From positions 1-46,153 of the forward strand of contig NZ_CANMNK010000015.1 of assembly GCF_947499265.1 (NCBI RefSeq): 46,153 bases of DNA, read 5' to 3'. The position numbers and the translations under genes are program-made. This document shows positions 14,437-23,078 of the stretch, piece after piece. This DNA comes from an uncultured Roseobacter sp. (lineage in GTDB: Bacteria > Pseudomonadota > Alphaproteobacteria > Rhodobacterales > Rhodobacteraceae). Below the pieces are notes generated by a model. That model was given only the letters and a program-made list of their open reading frames with translations. It ran no database searches and was not told the origin of the DNA. Every line of letters begins with the position of its first letter. Positions within the stretch are counted from its first letter, which is position 1.

Positions 14437-15927
14437 ATGTCATCAGAGATGGTCATCGTCTATCACCGCCAACCCTACGAAGAGGTCGAGGAAAACGGCG
14501 AAATCGTTCTGCGCGAAAACAAAAGCCCAAACGGCATCGTGCCGACACTGAAAAGCTTTTTTGGTAAAGTTGATCATGGGGCATGGATCGCGTGGAAGCT
14601 GGCCGACGATCCCGAAAACCCCGGCTTTGAGCAGCGGATTGAGGTGGATGACGACTACGGCACATATACGGTTTCACGTCTGGCCCTGTCAGAGGATCAG
14701 GTGCGCGAATTTTATCACGTCACGTCGAAGGAAGCCTTTTGGCCGATTCTGCATGGGTTCAAGGAACGTTACAATTATGATCCCGTTGACTGGGCGAATT
14801 TTCAGGCCGTAAACCGCAGCTTTGCCCTGGCCGCTGCGGATGAAGCTGCCGATGGCGCATTGGTGTGGGTCCATGACTACAATTTATGGCTTGTGCCGGG
14901 CTACTTGCGCGAGCTTCGGCCAGATGTACGCATCGCGTTTTTCCATCACACGCCCTTTCCGTCTGCTGACATCTTCAACATGCTGCCTTGGCGCAGGGAG
15001 ATTATCAAAAGCCTTTTGGCCTGCGATGACATCGGTTTTCATATCCCACGGTATGCGGGCAACTTCGTATCGGTGGTGCGCAGCCTTTTTGATGTGGACG
15101 TCACATCGCGCCGGCAGGTGCCGGACAAATGGATATTCGAAGGCACGGCTCTGACGGAACGCAGCTGGACGGATAAGCTAAGTTATGAGGGTCACGATGT
15201 GGCCGTGAGTGTCACCCCGGTCGGTGTCGATACCGGCTATATCGATGATGTCGCACGATCAGACGAAACCGCAGCGCAAACACATGAAATCCGCAAGGAA
15301 ACCGAAGATGTCAAAATGATCCTTTCGGTGGGTCGGACGGATTACACCAAAGGCGGCATCGAACAGCTGTCCAGTTTTGAACGCGTGCTGGAATATAATG
15401 CCGACCTGCGGGGTCAGATCAGGCTTGTGCATGTGTCGGTGGCGGCAAACCGCAACATGGCTGTCTATGAAGAAATCCAAAGCGAGATTGAACAGATCGC
15501 AGGGCGGATCAATGGTCGCTTCGGCACATTGGAATGGCAGCCCGTTACCTTAATCTCACGGGCGATCCCGTTCACGCAACTGATCTCCTATTATCAGGCG
15601 GCAGACGTGGCATGGATTACGCCGCTGGCGGATGGCATGAACCTCGTCGCCAAAGAATTCATTGCCTCACGCTTTGACGGCGATGGCGTACTTGTCCTGT
15701 CTGAATTTGCCGGTGCCGCTGTCGAATTGGCAGACGCGGTGCTGACGAACCCGTTCTCAAACCGCGCGATGGACCTGACACTGGTCAGCGCCCTTGAAAT
15801 GCCCGAGGCAGAGCGGCGACGACGGATGAAAACGATGCGGGATGCGGTTGCCCGTACGGATGTGCGACAATGGACGCCGGGCACGCTAAAATTGGCACGA
15901 GTACCCGCCGTTGCGGCCATCGCCTGA
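14437..15927 (+). CDS. ggpS: Glucosylglycerol-phosphate synthase
   Basis: The 496-residue GT20 enzyme begins [17 protein letters not shown] and continues with [14 protein letters not shown], which as I recall matches the start of cyanobacterial GgpS rather than OtsA (trehalose-6-phosphate synthase). Further motifs: [69 protein letters not shown] and the donor-binding [14 protein letters not shown]. The length is typical of GgpS (about 495-500). It joins ADP-glucose with glycerol 3-phosphate. Start ATG 14437 follows AAGGGG one base after the phosphatase stop. No terminator is seen after 15927. Confidence 0.92.
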   Translation: MSSEMVIVYHRQPYEEVEENGEIVLRENKSPNGIVPTLKSFFGKVDHGAWIAWKLADDPENPGFEQRIEVDDDYGTYTVSRLALSEDQVREFYHVTSKEAFWPILHGFKERYNYDPVDWANFQAVNRSFALAAADEAADGALVWVHDYNLWLVPGYLRELRPDVRIAFFHHTPFPSADIFNMLPWRREIIKSLLACDDIGFHIPRYAGNFVSVVRSLFDVDVTSRRQVPDKWIFEGTALTERSWTDKLSYEGHDVAVSVTPVGVDTGYIDDVARSDETAAQTHEIRKETEDVKMILSVGRTDYTKGGIEQLSSFERVLEYNADLRGQIRLVHVSVAANRNMAVYEEIQSEIEQIAGRINGRFGTLEWQPVTLISRAIPFTQLISYYQAADVAWITPLADGMNLVAKEFIASRFDGDGVLVLSEFAGAAVELADAVLTNPFSNRAMDLTLVSALEMPEAERRRRMKTMRDAVARTDVRQWTPGTLKLARVPAVAAIA

Positions 15928-16080
15928 ACCGGTATTGACACGCGGTCGCCCGGCTCACCCGCAATATCATGCTTAGACGTGATCCCGGTCAGTTATCAGA
16001 ACTCCTCTGAGCTCTTCGCGAGAGGATGTCAGAATATAGGGTGCGATGAATGAAAACGACCTGCTGTAGTCGAAAAGCTT

Positions 16081-16113
16081 CGTTTCACCACGTGTTTAAT
16101 ATCGGGTGAAACG
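16081..16113 (-). terminator. Inverted repeat directly after the GGDEF-EAL stop
   Basis: CGTTTCACC (16081-16089) and GGTGAAACG (16105-16113) form a perfect 9-bp stem with a 15-base loop, ending at the base next to the stop codon at 16114. On the minus strand it is followed by AAGCTTTT, a weak T run, so it may terminate or protect the 3' end of the diguanylate cyclase transcript. Confidence 0.5.
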
Positions 16114-17967
16114 TCAAACTGCGCGCCCGACCCCGCGCACCCTGTCTCCAGCACACGGCCCACGGGACCAAAACTTGCCCCCTGTTTCAATGAGCTTGTT
16201 GCGCAGATCTTCCTCACTCATCGGTTTTCCGAAATAGAAGCCTTGCAGATAATCGCAACCCATCTCGCTCACGATCCGCGCGTGCTCTTCGGATTCGACA
16301 CCTTCAGCCACCACGCGCATGCCGAGGCTCTTCCCGATGCCGATGATTGATGCGACCAGCGGCCTGACGCTTGCATCCGCGACAACAGGTTGGATGAATT
16401 GGCGATCAATCTTCAGGATCGCCGGTCTGATTTCCAGCAGTCCCCGCACCGAAGCATGCCCCGTTCCAAAGTCGTCGATGGCGACCGTTACACCAAGCTC
16501 ATCAAGCTCATCGATGGTCCACCGCACCACGTCACCCATGCGATCGAGATAAACCGACTCAAGAATTTCGACCGTCAGTCTTGCCGGGTTGATGCCGGAG
16601 CTCTTGATGTCATGGATGAAGGTCGGATCGGCCAACCGCGCCGCGGAGACATTCACCGCAACGCGGGGAAGGTCGACACCTGTTTCATCAAAATGGTACA
16701 AAGCCCCATTTAGGCTGGCAAAGACGATCTCATCAATTCTCTTGAGGATCCCCATGTTTGCCGCGGTATCGAGAAACTCCGCTGGCGCGAGAATGCCCTT
16801 GTTCGGAGTGGACCACCTGACCAGCATCTCGGCGCAGGCAATTCTTCCGGTTGCCGCATCAATCAAGGGGTGAAAGTACGGGATGAACTCACGCCTTTCG
16901 CATGCAAGCAAGAGGTCCGAGGCCAATTGCTTCGTTGCAATGGAATTGGCGTGCATCTCTTCGGTAAAGAATGACCACCGACCCTTTCCTTGCGATTTTG
17001 CGTGATATAGCGCCGCATCGGAATCCGCGACGACCTGTTCTGGATCTTTCATATTCGCATTGGCAATTGCCACCCCGACACTCGCACTGCAGGCGGTCGA
17101 TTTACCGTCGCATGTGAAGGGCACCTGCATCCTTTGAACGATCTCGTCGGCAAGATTGCTTAAGTTAAGGGCGCTCTTGCCGAGCGGCCTCAAAATGACG
17201 AATTCGTCACCGCCAAGACGCGCGACCAGATCAGATGCATCGGTCAGATCCCGCAGCATTTTGGCGACGGAAACCAGCAGCTGGTCTCCTGCATCATGGC
17301 CAAGCGTGTCGTTCACGAATTTGAAGCGGTCCAGGTCGATATAGAGCACGGCAAATTCCGTGCCGTGTTGCTTCAGGTTCTCAATCCAGGTCTTCAGCTC
17401 GACCTCGAAGTGCCGCCGGTTTGACAGGCCGGTCAGTGCGTCCTCGTTCGCATCCTTGGCCACCGACTTTGCAAGTTGGTGCAGCCGCGTGTTCTCTTTC
17501 TCCAAGCGGTGGACTTTCTCGACGACCCGCGCATAGCTTTCCTGATCTGATATCGCGGGATCTTTCATCGCGCGTTTGGCAGGCTCGGCGCTCCCCTGCT
17601 CCAGTTCGACGATTGAGCAGAGCCACCAGCGATTTCCCGTGTCGGGATCGGATAGGTGTACCCAGCTCATCCGCTGCCAATAGACTTCGCCATTCTTGCG
17701 ATTATTCAGCGCCTTGGTCGAAAAATTCTCCCAATTCATCAGTTTTTCAATGATGTACAGGTGAATGCCCTGCTCCAGATCCGGGCCGACCAGGATGGTT
17801 CCACGTTGCCCCACGACCTCGGCGGCTTCATAGCCGATGATTTTGGTGAAAGCTTTGTTGCACCACTGAAATTCCATGACCGCTCCGTCATCATTCGATG
17901 CCAGAGCAAGTGCGAGGCCTTCGGTGCACTTGTCATTGATTTGATTGAATATCTGAGCAGGTATCAC
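16114..17967 (-). CDS. PAS-GGDEF-EAL protein (cyclic di-GMP turnover)
   Basis: The 617 residues hold a PAS domain (about 12-125; FQWCNKAFTKIIGYEAAEVVGQ and YWQRMSWVHL), a short coiled linker with leucine and glutamate repeats (145-172), a GGDEF domain (GGDEF 252-256 intact, DxLTGLxNRR at 176-185), and an EAL domain (EML at 380-382, DDFGTG 498-503, and the EGVE and QGFYFG motifs present). The allosteric I-site RxxD reads DASD, so product inhibition is probably lost. No membrane helices, so cytoplasmic. It may synthesise or degrade c-di-GMP depending on the PAS input. The start is GTG 17967; an upstream ATG is followed by a stop. Confidence 0.92.
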   Translation of the reverse strand: MIPAQIFNQINDKCTEGLALALASNDDGAVMEFQWCNKAFTKIIGYEAAEVVGQRGTILVGPDLEQGIHLYIIEKLMNWENFSTKALNNRKNGEVYWQRMSWVHLSDPDTGNRWWLCSIVELEQGSAEPAKRAMKDPAISDQESYARVVEKVHRLEKENTRLHQLAKSVAKDANEDALTGLSNRRHFEVELKTWIENLKQHGTEFAVLYIDLDRFKFVNDTLGHDAGDQLLVSVAKMLRDLTDASDLVARLGGDEFVILRPLGKSALNLSNLADEIVQRMQVPFTCDGKSTACSASVGVAIANANMKDPEQVVADSDAALYHAKSQGKGRWSFFTEEMHANSIATKQLASDLLLACERREFIPYFHPLIDAATGRIACAEMLVRWSTPNKGILAPAEFLDTAANMGILKRIDEIVFASLNGALYHFDETGVDLPRVAVNVSAARLADPTFIHDIKSSGINPARLTVEILESVYLDRMGDVVRWTIDELDELGVTVAIDDFGTGHASVRGLLEIRPAILKIDRQFIQPVVADASVRPLVASIIGIGKSLGMRVVAEGVESEEHARIVSEMGCDYLQGFYFGKPMSEEDLRNKLIETGGKFWSRGPCAGDRVRGVGRAV

Positions 17968-18138
17968 GTGTAGGGCCTACATGGTTCCGCACCCCTATGG
18001 CACCCAAACGATTAGGAACGGTTAAACCACGACAACGTGCCAACTTTTTTAAAGAAAAGTGGAACGATTGAAGGGTAGAAAACCTAGCTGTCTGTCGCGC
18101 CCGGTTGGGGCCGTTCCAGTTGAGACGGCGTTGGCCTC

Positions 18139-18423
18139 TCAGTCGTCCCCTGCTTCAGCCGTCTCCGATCTGCGCTCTTCTACGAAATAGCGACCTTTTT
18201 CACGTGCGGCTTCGAGCATTGCGGCGCCGATCAGGGCATTGGTGGGCAATCTACCCTGCTGGCCAGCTGCGCCTTGGGCATCGGATGGCACACTGGCGGC
18301 TTCCGAAGAGGCGGTGGTACGGCTGCCATTGAAGCGCGGAGGTTCTACGGCAGTTTGCGCAGTTGCTGCGCTGGCCATCGAAACAACCAAAAGGCTGACA
18401 AAAAGGTGTCTCGTAGGGGTCAT
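18139..18423 (-). CDS. Small secreted protein, hypothetical
   Basis: The 94 residues begin with a classical signal peptide (MTPTRHLFVSLLVVSMASAATAQ) with cleavage likely after ATAQ. The mature part is about 70 residues, rich in Ala, Ser and Glu, without cysteine. I recognise no domain. Codon use looks like its neighbours. The start is preceded by GGAAG ten bases upstream. Confidence 0.6.
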   Translation of the reverse strand: MTPTRHLFVSLLVVSMASAATAQTAVEPPRFNGSRTTASSEAASVPSDAQGAAGQQGRLPTNALIGAAMLEAAREKGRYFVEERRSETAEAGDD

Positions 18424-18429
18424 GTCATG

Positions 18430-18849
18430 AGCTTCCGAAATTCAGAACCTATGACTAGCATATTTTGATGCGATGGGCTGCGGTTCGGTTGGATCGTGCT
18501 TAACCAGCCCGTTAACTGCCCTCACTAACTTTTAAAAATACGGCACCGACGGTTGATGCTCGCGTGGGGAAGATGGGTCGCCCAAGGGCAGCTCTTGGCA
18601 ACTGAAAATCATCGAATGATTGGTGACATTTGGTACGTTGATTCTAGTTCTTGACCATCCTCAATCGTCTACTTTAATCGTCTACTTTTGCATGACCAAT
18701 CCCCGCTATCTGTAGCTGGTCCTTTTTCAATTTGAGGAAGTCAGTAACTATTTTAGGCGGCTGTGCTTCAGTGCCCTGGCGTTCAGCACTCGACGCTCCC
18801 GGAAAATGCTGTTTAGGCTGCGAGATAATATTTGGCCAAGGGGTATTAT
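18430..18849. other. Intergenic region before the PLP decarboxylase
   Basis: More AT-rich than its flanks, with no convincing gene. It holds a 13-bp perfect tandem repeat (18663-18688) and, closer to the gene, TTTAGG and GATAAT-like boxes around 18808-18830. It probably contains the promoter of the decarboxylase transcript. Confidence 0.4.
18663..18688. repeat. Perfect tandem duplication of a 13-bp unit
   Basis: AATCGTCTACTTT occurs twice without a gap (18663-18675 and 18676-18688). It lies about 160 bases before the small upstream ORF at 18850. It could be a direct-repeat operator or a simple slippage event. Confidence 0.8.
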
Positions 18850-18942
18850 ATGAATTTTCAAGAAGCTTCACGGGCTTGGAACGCGCCCGCGGACGCAAAG
18901 CGGGTATCTGGAGGGGCAAGCGCCCCATCGCGTCGGAAATGA
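18850..18942 (+). CDS. Possible 30-residue upstream ORF coupled to the decarboxylase
   Basis: ATG 18850 has AAGGGG six bases upstream. The frame runs 30 codons (MNFQEASRAWNAPADAKRVS at the start) and its TGA overlaps the ATG at 18939 as ATGA. The decarboxylase itself has its nearest GGAGGGG about 21 bases before its ATG, too far for normal initiation, so translational coupling through this leader is plausible. No similarity to known leaders is recognised. Confidence 0.35.
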   Translation: MNFQEASRAWNAPADAKRVSGGASAPSRRK

Positions 18943-20366
18943 CAAAAGCGCCGTCGGGTCCGTTTGAAAGCGCGGAGATTTTACCGCTTGACGCGGATAG
19001 CCGTCGCGCGATGCAGATCGCCGCAGATCACGCCATCGCCTATCGCGCCCGCCTCGCCGATCAGCCTGCAAAACCGCATATGCGGCCTGCAGAGATGGCC
19101 GACCGCTTTGAGCACTCCCTGCCCGAAACCGGCGAAGAGGCGCATTCGGTGATCGAACAGCTTGTGCATGATGCAGCCGACGGCATCCATCCGCACACGT
19201 CGCCGCGATTCTTTGGGTATGTCTGCGGTGGCTCCATGCCTGTGGGCGCAGCTGCCGATTTTCTCGTGACCGCCTGGGGTCAGAACGCGGCGTCCTCCTG
19301 GGAAAGCCCGTCCGTGGCGCTGATCGAACAAACGGTTTGCCGCTGGAGCCTCGATCTGCTGCGATTGCCAGCGGCGTGCGGTGTGGGGATCGTTTCGGGC
19401 GCCACGGTGGCCAATACGCAATGCATTATTGCAGCACGTGATGCCCTGCTTGCCCGGCAAGGGTGGCCTGTCGAAGAAAACGGTCTTTTTGGCGCGCCTG
19501 AAATCCCCGTTCTGATCGGCGCCGACGCACATTCGGCGCCCATGGCCAGTTTGCGGTATGCGGGGCTGGGCGTTGGTCGGGCGAAGCGACTTGAAACGGA
19601 TGATCAGGGCCGTATCCGACTGGACGCGTTGGAGGCAGCACTTGCGGAGTGTGCGCACCCGCCGCTTGTGATTTTGCAAGCCGGACAAATCAACACCGGC
19701 GCCTTCGATCCGTTTGCACAAGCGATCCCGATGATCCAGCAAACGGGCGGGTGGGCGCATGTGGACGGCGCCTTTGGTCTTTGGGTCCATGCGGTACCGG
19801 AACTGCAGGACCGGCTTTCAGGGGTCAACGCTGCCGACAGTTGGGCGGTAGATCTGCACAAATGGCTGAATGCCCCCTATGACGCCGGTCTTTGCATCGT
19901 GCGGGACAGGGCCGCGCTGCTGAGGGCGATGACGGCGCGCGGGGCCTATTTGCCGGAACTTGGCGAAACATGGGAACCCAGCGATTCCACCCTGGAGCTA
20001 AGCCGCCGTGCCCGTGGGGTCCCGAGCTATGCGATCCTGAAACATCTTGGCGCCTCCGGAGTCCGCGCAATGATTTCACGCCATTGTGCACTGGCGAGTT
20101 ATCTGGCCGAGACACTTTCTGCCAAACCGGGCTTCGAAATACTGAACGAGGTTGTTTCTAACCAGGTCGCGATTGCCTGCGAGAGCGATGAGATCACTTC
20201 ACAAGTTCTGCAGCGCGTACAGGAGAATGGTAAAGTTTACCCCAGCCATGGTGTCTGGCGCGGGCGGCAGATCATCCGCGTGTCCGTGATCAAACACGCC
20301 ACCGATCGGGCTGACATTGATCTGTTGATCGCCGAGATTCTGGCGGCCCATCGGGAGACGGCCTAG
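18939..20366 (+). CDS. PLP-dependent group II decarboxylase (aromatic/acidic amino acid type)
   Basis: The 475-residue protein is a fold-type I pyridoxal-phosphate decarboxylase of the group II family: TSPRFFGYVCGG (87-98), GIVSGATVANTQCI (150-163, phosphate loop), DAHSA (His198 stacks on PLP in the family), HVDGAFG (Asp276), and DLHKWLN with the Schiff-base Lys308. The family includes glutamate, tyrosine, DOPA and diaminobutyrate decarboxylases; the sequence alone does not decide the substrate. ATG 18939 overlaps the stop of a 30-residue upstream ORF; an in-frame extension reaching 18732 lacks a decarboxylase-like sequence. Confidence 0.88.
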   Translation: MTKAPSGPFESAEILPLDADSRRAMQIAADHAIAYRARLADQPAKPHMRPAEMADRFEHSLPETGEEAHSVIEQLVHDAADGIHPHTSPRFFGYVCGGSMPVGAAADFLVTAWGQNAASSWESPSVALIEQTVCRWSLDLLRLPAACGVGIVSGATVANTQCIIAARDALLARQGWPVEENGLFGAPEIPVLIGADAHSAPMASLRYAGLGVGRAKRLETDDQGRIRLDALEAALAECAHPPLVILQAGQINTGAFDPFAQAIPMIQQTGGWAHVDGAFGLWVHAVPELQDRLSGVNAADSWAVDLHKWLNAPYDAGLCIVRDRAALLRAMTARGAYLPELGETWEPSDSTLELSRRARGVPSYAILKHLGASGVRAMISRHCALASYLAETLSAKPGFEILNEVVSNQVAIACESDEITSQVLQRVQENGKVYPSHGVWRGRQIIRVSVIKHATDRADIDLLIAEILAAHRETA

Positions 20367-20475
20367 CCTTAGTTTTCCCACCCATGAACGCAGCAAGTCA
20401 TATGATTCCTGCGCTTTGACTTTCGCGCAATGCGCTGCTTAATCTCTTCCCAATTGGGATGGACCGGAGGCTGCA

Positions 20476-21363
20476 ATGCCGAAAAATGCGCGGCAGCTTC
20501 ATAAGGCAGAGGTCGAATATAGAGGCACCCTGACCCGGCCTGAGCGGTGGGGCGCGTGGCAGCCAAACGAAGGCGACATCATCATCTGTACGCCGGCAAA
20601 ATGCGGCACCACCTGGACGCAGGCGATTGTCAAGATGCTGCTCTATGGCAGGGCGGAATTGCCCGACCGGATATCGGCGCTGTCGCCCTGGCTCGATTCC
20701 GCATTGGGGGATGCCGATCCGGGCACGCCAACGCCCATCAGCCCGTCCGGTCGTCGCGCGATCAAAACGCACACGCCTTCTGACGGGTTTCCCATTTGGC
20801 ATGGGGTGCATCTGGTGGCTGTCTATCGGCATCCATTGGACGTATTCCTGTCGATCCGAAAACACGTGATGAACATGAAAGGGGTCGACAACCCTGATCT
20901 ATGTGGTCCGGTGCCAGAGGCGCTGACGTATTATCTGAATGGCGCCTATGACATTGAAAACATTGATCGGGATTATCTGGTAACGCTTGTCTATCACTAC
21001 CTGCGCACGCTCAATCGACCGCATCAGACCAATCTGACCCTGCTGCACTATGCGAATATGGTCGCGGATCATCGCGGTACTGTTGCGCGGCTCGCAAGGG
21101 CCCTTGAAATCGACCATGATGATGCGCTGATTGACGCGGTGACCAAGGCCACTGACATCGGCGCAATGCGCGCGGATGCGGGCACATTTGCACCCGAAGG
21201 CGGCAAAGGCTTCTGGCACAAGGATGCCGCCTTTTTTGACAGCGGGGGCGCTCGAAAATGGCAAGGTCAGTTGAGCGATGAAGAGGTTGATCAATTTGAG
21301 GCGCGCCTGTGTGAGCTGCTGCCGGACCCCGAACATGCCAACTGGCTGAAATACGGTAAATAG
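20476..21363 (+). CDS. Sulfotransferase family protein
   Basis: The 295-residue product has the 5' PAPS-binding loop TPAKCGTTW (39-47, usual form YPKSGTTW), a KTH with the candidate catalytic His99, and the 3' phosphate-binding motif VYRHPLDVFLSIRKH (116-130; Arg118 and Ser126). It ends with the GxxxxW-type segment KGFWHKD. It transfers sulfate from PAPS to a hydroxyl or amine. The acceptor is unknown. Start 20476 follows GGAGG with a 5-base gap. It follows the decarboxylase by 109 bases and may be cotranscribed. Confidence 0.88.
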   Translation: MPKNARQLHKAEVEYRGTLTRPERWGAWQPNEGDIIICTPAKCGTTWTQAIVKMLLYGRAELPDRISALSPWLDSALGDADPGTPTPISPSGRRAIKTHTPSDGFPIWHGVHLVAVYRHPLDVFLSIRKHVMNMKGVDNPDLCGPVPEALTYYLNGAYDIENIDRDYLVTLVYHYLRTLNRPHQTNLTLLHYANMVADHRGTVARLARALEIDHDDALIDAVTKATDIGAMRADAGTFAPEGGKGFWHKDAAFFDSGGARKWQGQLSDEEVDQFEARLCELLPDPEHANWLKYGK

Positions 21364-21561
21364 CGGGCGGGCAAGGCGTGCGCGGGCAGCGCAATGTGGG
21401 TCTGACGCAATTTCAAAAACCGCGCCCTGAATACGCTGGCCTCTGGCGATGCGAACACCGCATAATACCGTGCTGCGTTCGTGTGGAAGGGAGAAAACCC
21501 ATAGGAAATCTTGCAACCCATGTAAGAATTGCTGGCGACCACCGAATCTCAGGACTTTGCA

Positions 21562-23034
21562 ATGCCAACTGAAGACACCGAAACATCCTCTGGAAAGACA
21601 ACGCGCCCTGAGACGGCCAACCGACCCTCCCGCAAGGAACGGCTCCTGAATGAACTGGTCTTTCTGCGGTCCGCGCTGTTGAGCAGTTTCGCGGTGCTTG
21701 CCGTGATCGCGGTGCTTGTCGTCGCGGTTCGGGATTTGACCCGTGCACCGGTCGTTCTGGAAGAAATCGGGGTGACGGAGGCCTTGAGCAAGCAGGGGTA
21801 TTCAGGCCTTGTGACATCAAACATGCTCTGGGATGCCATCGAAGACATCAGAACCTTCACCGGGGACCGAAAAAAGAACGTCCGCATCCAGACCGCGTCG
21901 CGCCAGCTTGATGTTGTCGAGCCCGGCTCGGGTTTGTCGTTGCAGCGGATCACCCGTGTCTTGCGGTCGCTTTTCAATCTGCCGCAGACGCGCATCGCCG
22001 GAGAATTCGTCTGTCTGGCCAGCGCCTGCACCCACGATGAAATGGCCTTGAGGATACGGATCTTTTCGGGTGACGGCACACGCATCATCACCGATGGGCC
22101 GATGGATGGCCGCACGATGGAGGATTATTTCCACGACACCGCCCTGCGCCTATTGGAGCAGGAGATAGACCCGCTCGTTGCTGCCCGGTATTTCTATTTC
22201 AACAAGTCCGAAAACTGGCAGGCGGATACGACCAGGATCTCCACGGAGCTTTTGCTGAAGCGCGGGAAAAACGCAGAAGAAGCCGCAACGCTGCTGGGTC
22301 GCGTCGCGATGGATGAACAGGAATACGACAAGGCAATTGCGCGCAGTGAAGAAGCGATCTGGATCGGGGACGACGTGCGCAGCCAACAGCGTTTTTGGTC
22401 CCGCAGCGGCGAAAATCACGAGGCGATCAGAGCCCAATCTCTCCTTTTGCAGGGTCAGGCCCTCTCGGAAAAGGGTTTCATCCTCGGGGATACTGAGATG
22501 CAGGAGCAGGCGCTTGACGTCCTTGCGGAGGCCGGGACCCTTGCTCCTGACTATGGTTTTATCCGTACAGCACAGGCACGGACCCTGGAGGATCTGGGTG
22601 ATTACGACGCGGCGGTAGAGCTCCACCAGGCCGCGGCCAAAATGGATAAACTGGATCCCTACGCCTGGGGCGAGCTGGGCCGGGCCCTGCTCGCGGCGGA
22701 TAAATCAATCGAAGCCGAAGAGAGTTTTGAGGTCGCAAGAAACCTGGCACCGGATGATCTGTTTCTCGTTCATTACTACGCAACAGATCAAAGTCTCGAC
22801 GAAGCATTGGCAGGCGCAAAGCTGTGGGTAAATGATGCCCCCGACAACCCGCAGGCCTGGGATTTGTGGTTGGATATTCTGGACGAGAAATGGTTTTCCG
22901 GGGACGATAATCTATGTGCCGTTCCGAACGGTTCAGTCGCGGAACTATTGACCGTCGCAAGCGAGATTGCCCCGTTTGAAACACTTGAGAACGTGGACTT
23001 TTACGTTCAAGAAAGATGTGGCTTGTCCCAATAG
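21562..23034 (+). CDS. Membrane-anchored TPR-repeat protein
   Basis: The 490-residue protein has one N-terminal membrane helix (about 38-56, preceded by RKERLLNELVFLR), a central region with little similarity to known domains, and C-terminal TPR-like repeats (AEAGTLAPDYGFIRTAQARTLEDLGDYDAAVELHQAAAKM and DPYAWGELGRALLAADKSIEAEESFEVARNLAPDD). Most of the chain should face the periplasm or cytoplasm, with topology undecided. ATG 21562 has AGGA 8 bases upstream and is preferred over TTG 21529. A scaffold role is the usual one for such proteins; no partner is evident. Confidence 0.78.
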   Translation: MPTEDTETSSGKTTRPETANRPSRKERLLNELVFLRSALLSSFAVLAVIAVLVVAVRDLTRAPVVLEEIGVTEALSKQGYSGLVTSNMLWDAIEDIRTFTGDRKKNVRIQTASRQLDVVEPGSGLSLQRITRVLRSLFNLPQTRIAGEFVCLASACTHDEMALRIRIFSGDGTRIITDGPMDGRTMEDYFHDTALRLLEQEIDPLVAARYFYFNKSENWQADTTRISTELLLKRGKNAEEAATLLGRVAMDEQEYDKAIARSEEAIWIGDDVRSQQRFWSRSGENHEAIRAQSLLLQGQALSEKGFILGDTEMQEQALDVLAEAGTLAPDYGFIRTAQARTLEDLGDYDAAVELHQAAAKMDKLDPYAWGELGRALLAADKSIEAEESFEVARNLAPDDLFLVHYYATDQSLDEALAGAKLWVNDAPDNPQAWDLWLDILDEKWFSGDDNLCAVPNGSVAELLTVASEIAPFETLENVDFYVQERCGLSQ

Positions 23035-23078
23035 CCGCCGCCGGAGGAACAACGCGCGCAGCGGAGCGACCACCTCGC

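Noticed and set aside
14437..15927. Trehalose-6-phosphate synthase (OtsA) as identity of the GT20 gene
   Set aside because: The N-terminal segments and the linked G3P dehydrogenase gene match GgpS better; OtsA is usually shorter and paired with OtsB.
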